Of a stretch of 7,517 bases of DNA, positions 7,389 to 7,517 are shown one piece after another (positions within the stretch are counted from its first letter, which is position 1; each line of letters begins with the position of its first letter). Made by a program: the position numbers and the translations under genes. The notes under the pieces are model-generated. The model had not been told where the DNA came from. It worked only from the letters and a program-made list of their open reading frames with translations, and made no database searches. Origin of the DNA: CAYRUP01 sp964578975 (GTDB taxonomy: Bacteria > Pseudomonadota > Gammaproteobacteria > DSM-16500); contig CAZOFA010000089.1 in the NCBI GenBank assembly GCA_964578975.1, positions 1-7,517 on the forward strand, read 5' to 3'.

Positions 7389-7517
7389 GCACCCCTCACC
7401 CGTCACACAAAAAAACGTGTGCCGACCTCTCCCACAAGGGGAGAGGTGAAGGTTTTCTCCACACCCCGTGTGGGAGAGGGCGACCCCGAACGCGGCGGGG
7501 TAGGGGGGCAGGTAAAA
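7389..7517 (+). repeat. GC-rich composite intergenic repeat, right copy
   Basis: The element starts about 17 bases after the tpiA stop and runs to the window edge. It is the inverted counterpart of the left block (see the exact matches 7421-7441 and 7392-7404). Four hairpins can be read in order: CACAC/GTGTG around an A-rich loop (7404-7421), a 9-bp stem ACCTCTCCC/GGGAGAGGT (7425-7433 with 7439-7447), CTCCACAC with GTGTGGGAG and one bulged G (7457-7464 with 7468-7476), and ACCCCG/CGGGGT (7483-7488 with 7496-7501). No coding potential is seen. Confidence 0.85.
7425..7456 (+). terminator. Possible tpiA terminator hairpin inside the repeat
   Basis: A perfect 9-bp GC-rich stem with a 5-base loop is followed six to nine bases later by TTTT (7453-7456). 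The distance from stem to T-run is longer than in a standard intrinsic terminator, so this may only pause transcription or protect the mRNA end. Its place just after the tpiA stop is suggestive. Confidence 0.35.

Noticed and set aside
1..7517. Composite transposon bounded by the inverted repeats
   Set aside because: The repeats flank a core glycolytic gene, there is no transposase or integrase, and the copies are too diverged. Separate dispersed elements explain this better.

Overview
The window looks like the chromosome of an AT-rich gammaproteobacterium, probably of the Legionellales (Legionella/Coxiella/Aquicella/Berkiella-like). This assignment is an inference. It rests on a proteobacterial-type triosephosphate isomerase, AT-rich coding DNA, GC-rich dispersed intergenic repeats, and a very large multidomain cytosolic protein of the kind these host-associated bacteria use as secreted effectors. 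No gene in the window fixes the genus.

Layout. Positions 1-165 hold a GC-rich repeat element. Positions 166-1512 (minus) encode an 11-helix sodium-dependent transporter of the NSS/SNF family. Positions 1509-6422 (minus) encode a 1637-residue protein with a zeta-toxin-like P-loop domain near its N-terminus, a coiled coil, and a protein-kinase-like motif set in the middle; the C-terminal half is unassigned. The two minus-strand genes overlap by 4 bases (ATGA) and should form one operon, with the giant gene first. Positions 6423-6619 are an AT-rich divergent promoter region. Positions 6620-7372 (plus) encode triosephosphate isomerase, a glycolytic core gene. Positions 7373-7517 are a short spacer and a second copy of the GC-rich repeat.

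The two repeats are divergent copies of one element of about 130-165 bases. They are inverted with respect to the window, so each lies in the same orientation relative to the 3' end of the gene it follows. Each copy carries several hairpins, and one small hairpin differs between the copies by paired changes that keep the stem. Both copies run to the edge of the window, which may therefore be a contig that ended in repeats.

The genes do not form one obvious pathway. tpiA is housekeeping and is transcribed away from the other two. The giant protein and the amino-acid-type transporter are linked by operon structure only. The giant protein, with two possible phosphotransfer modules in one chain, is the most interesting item here.
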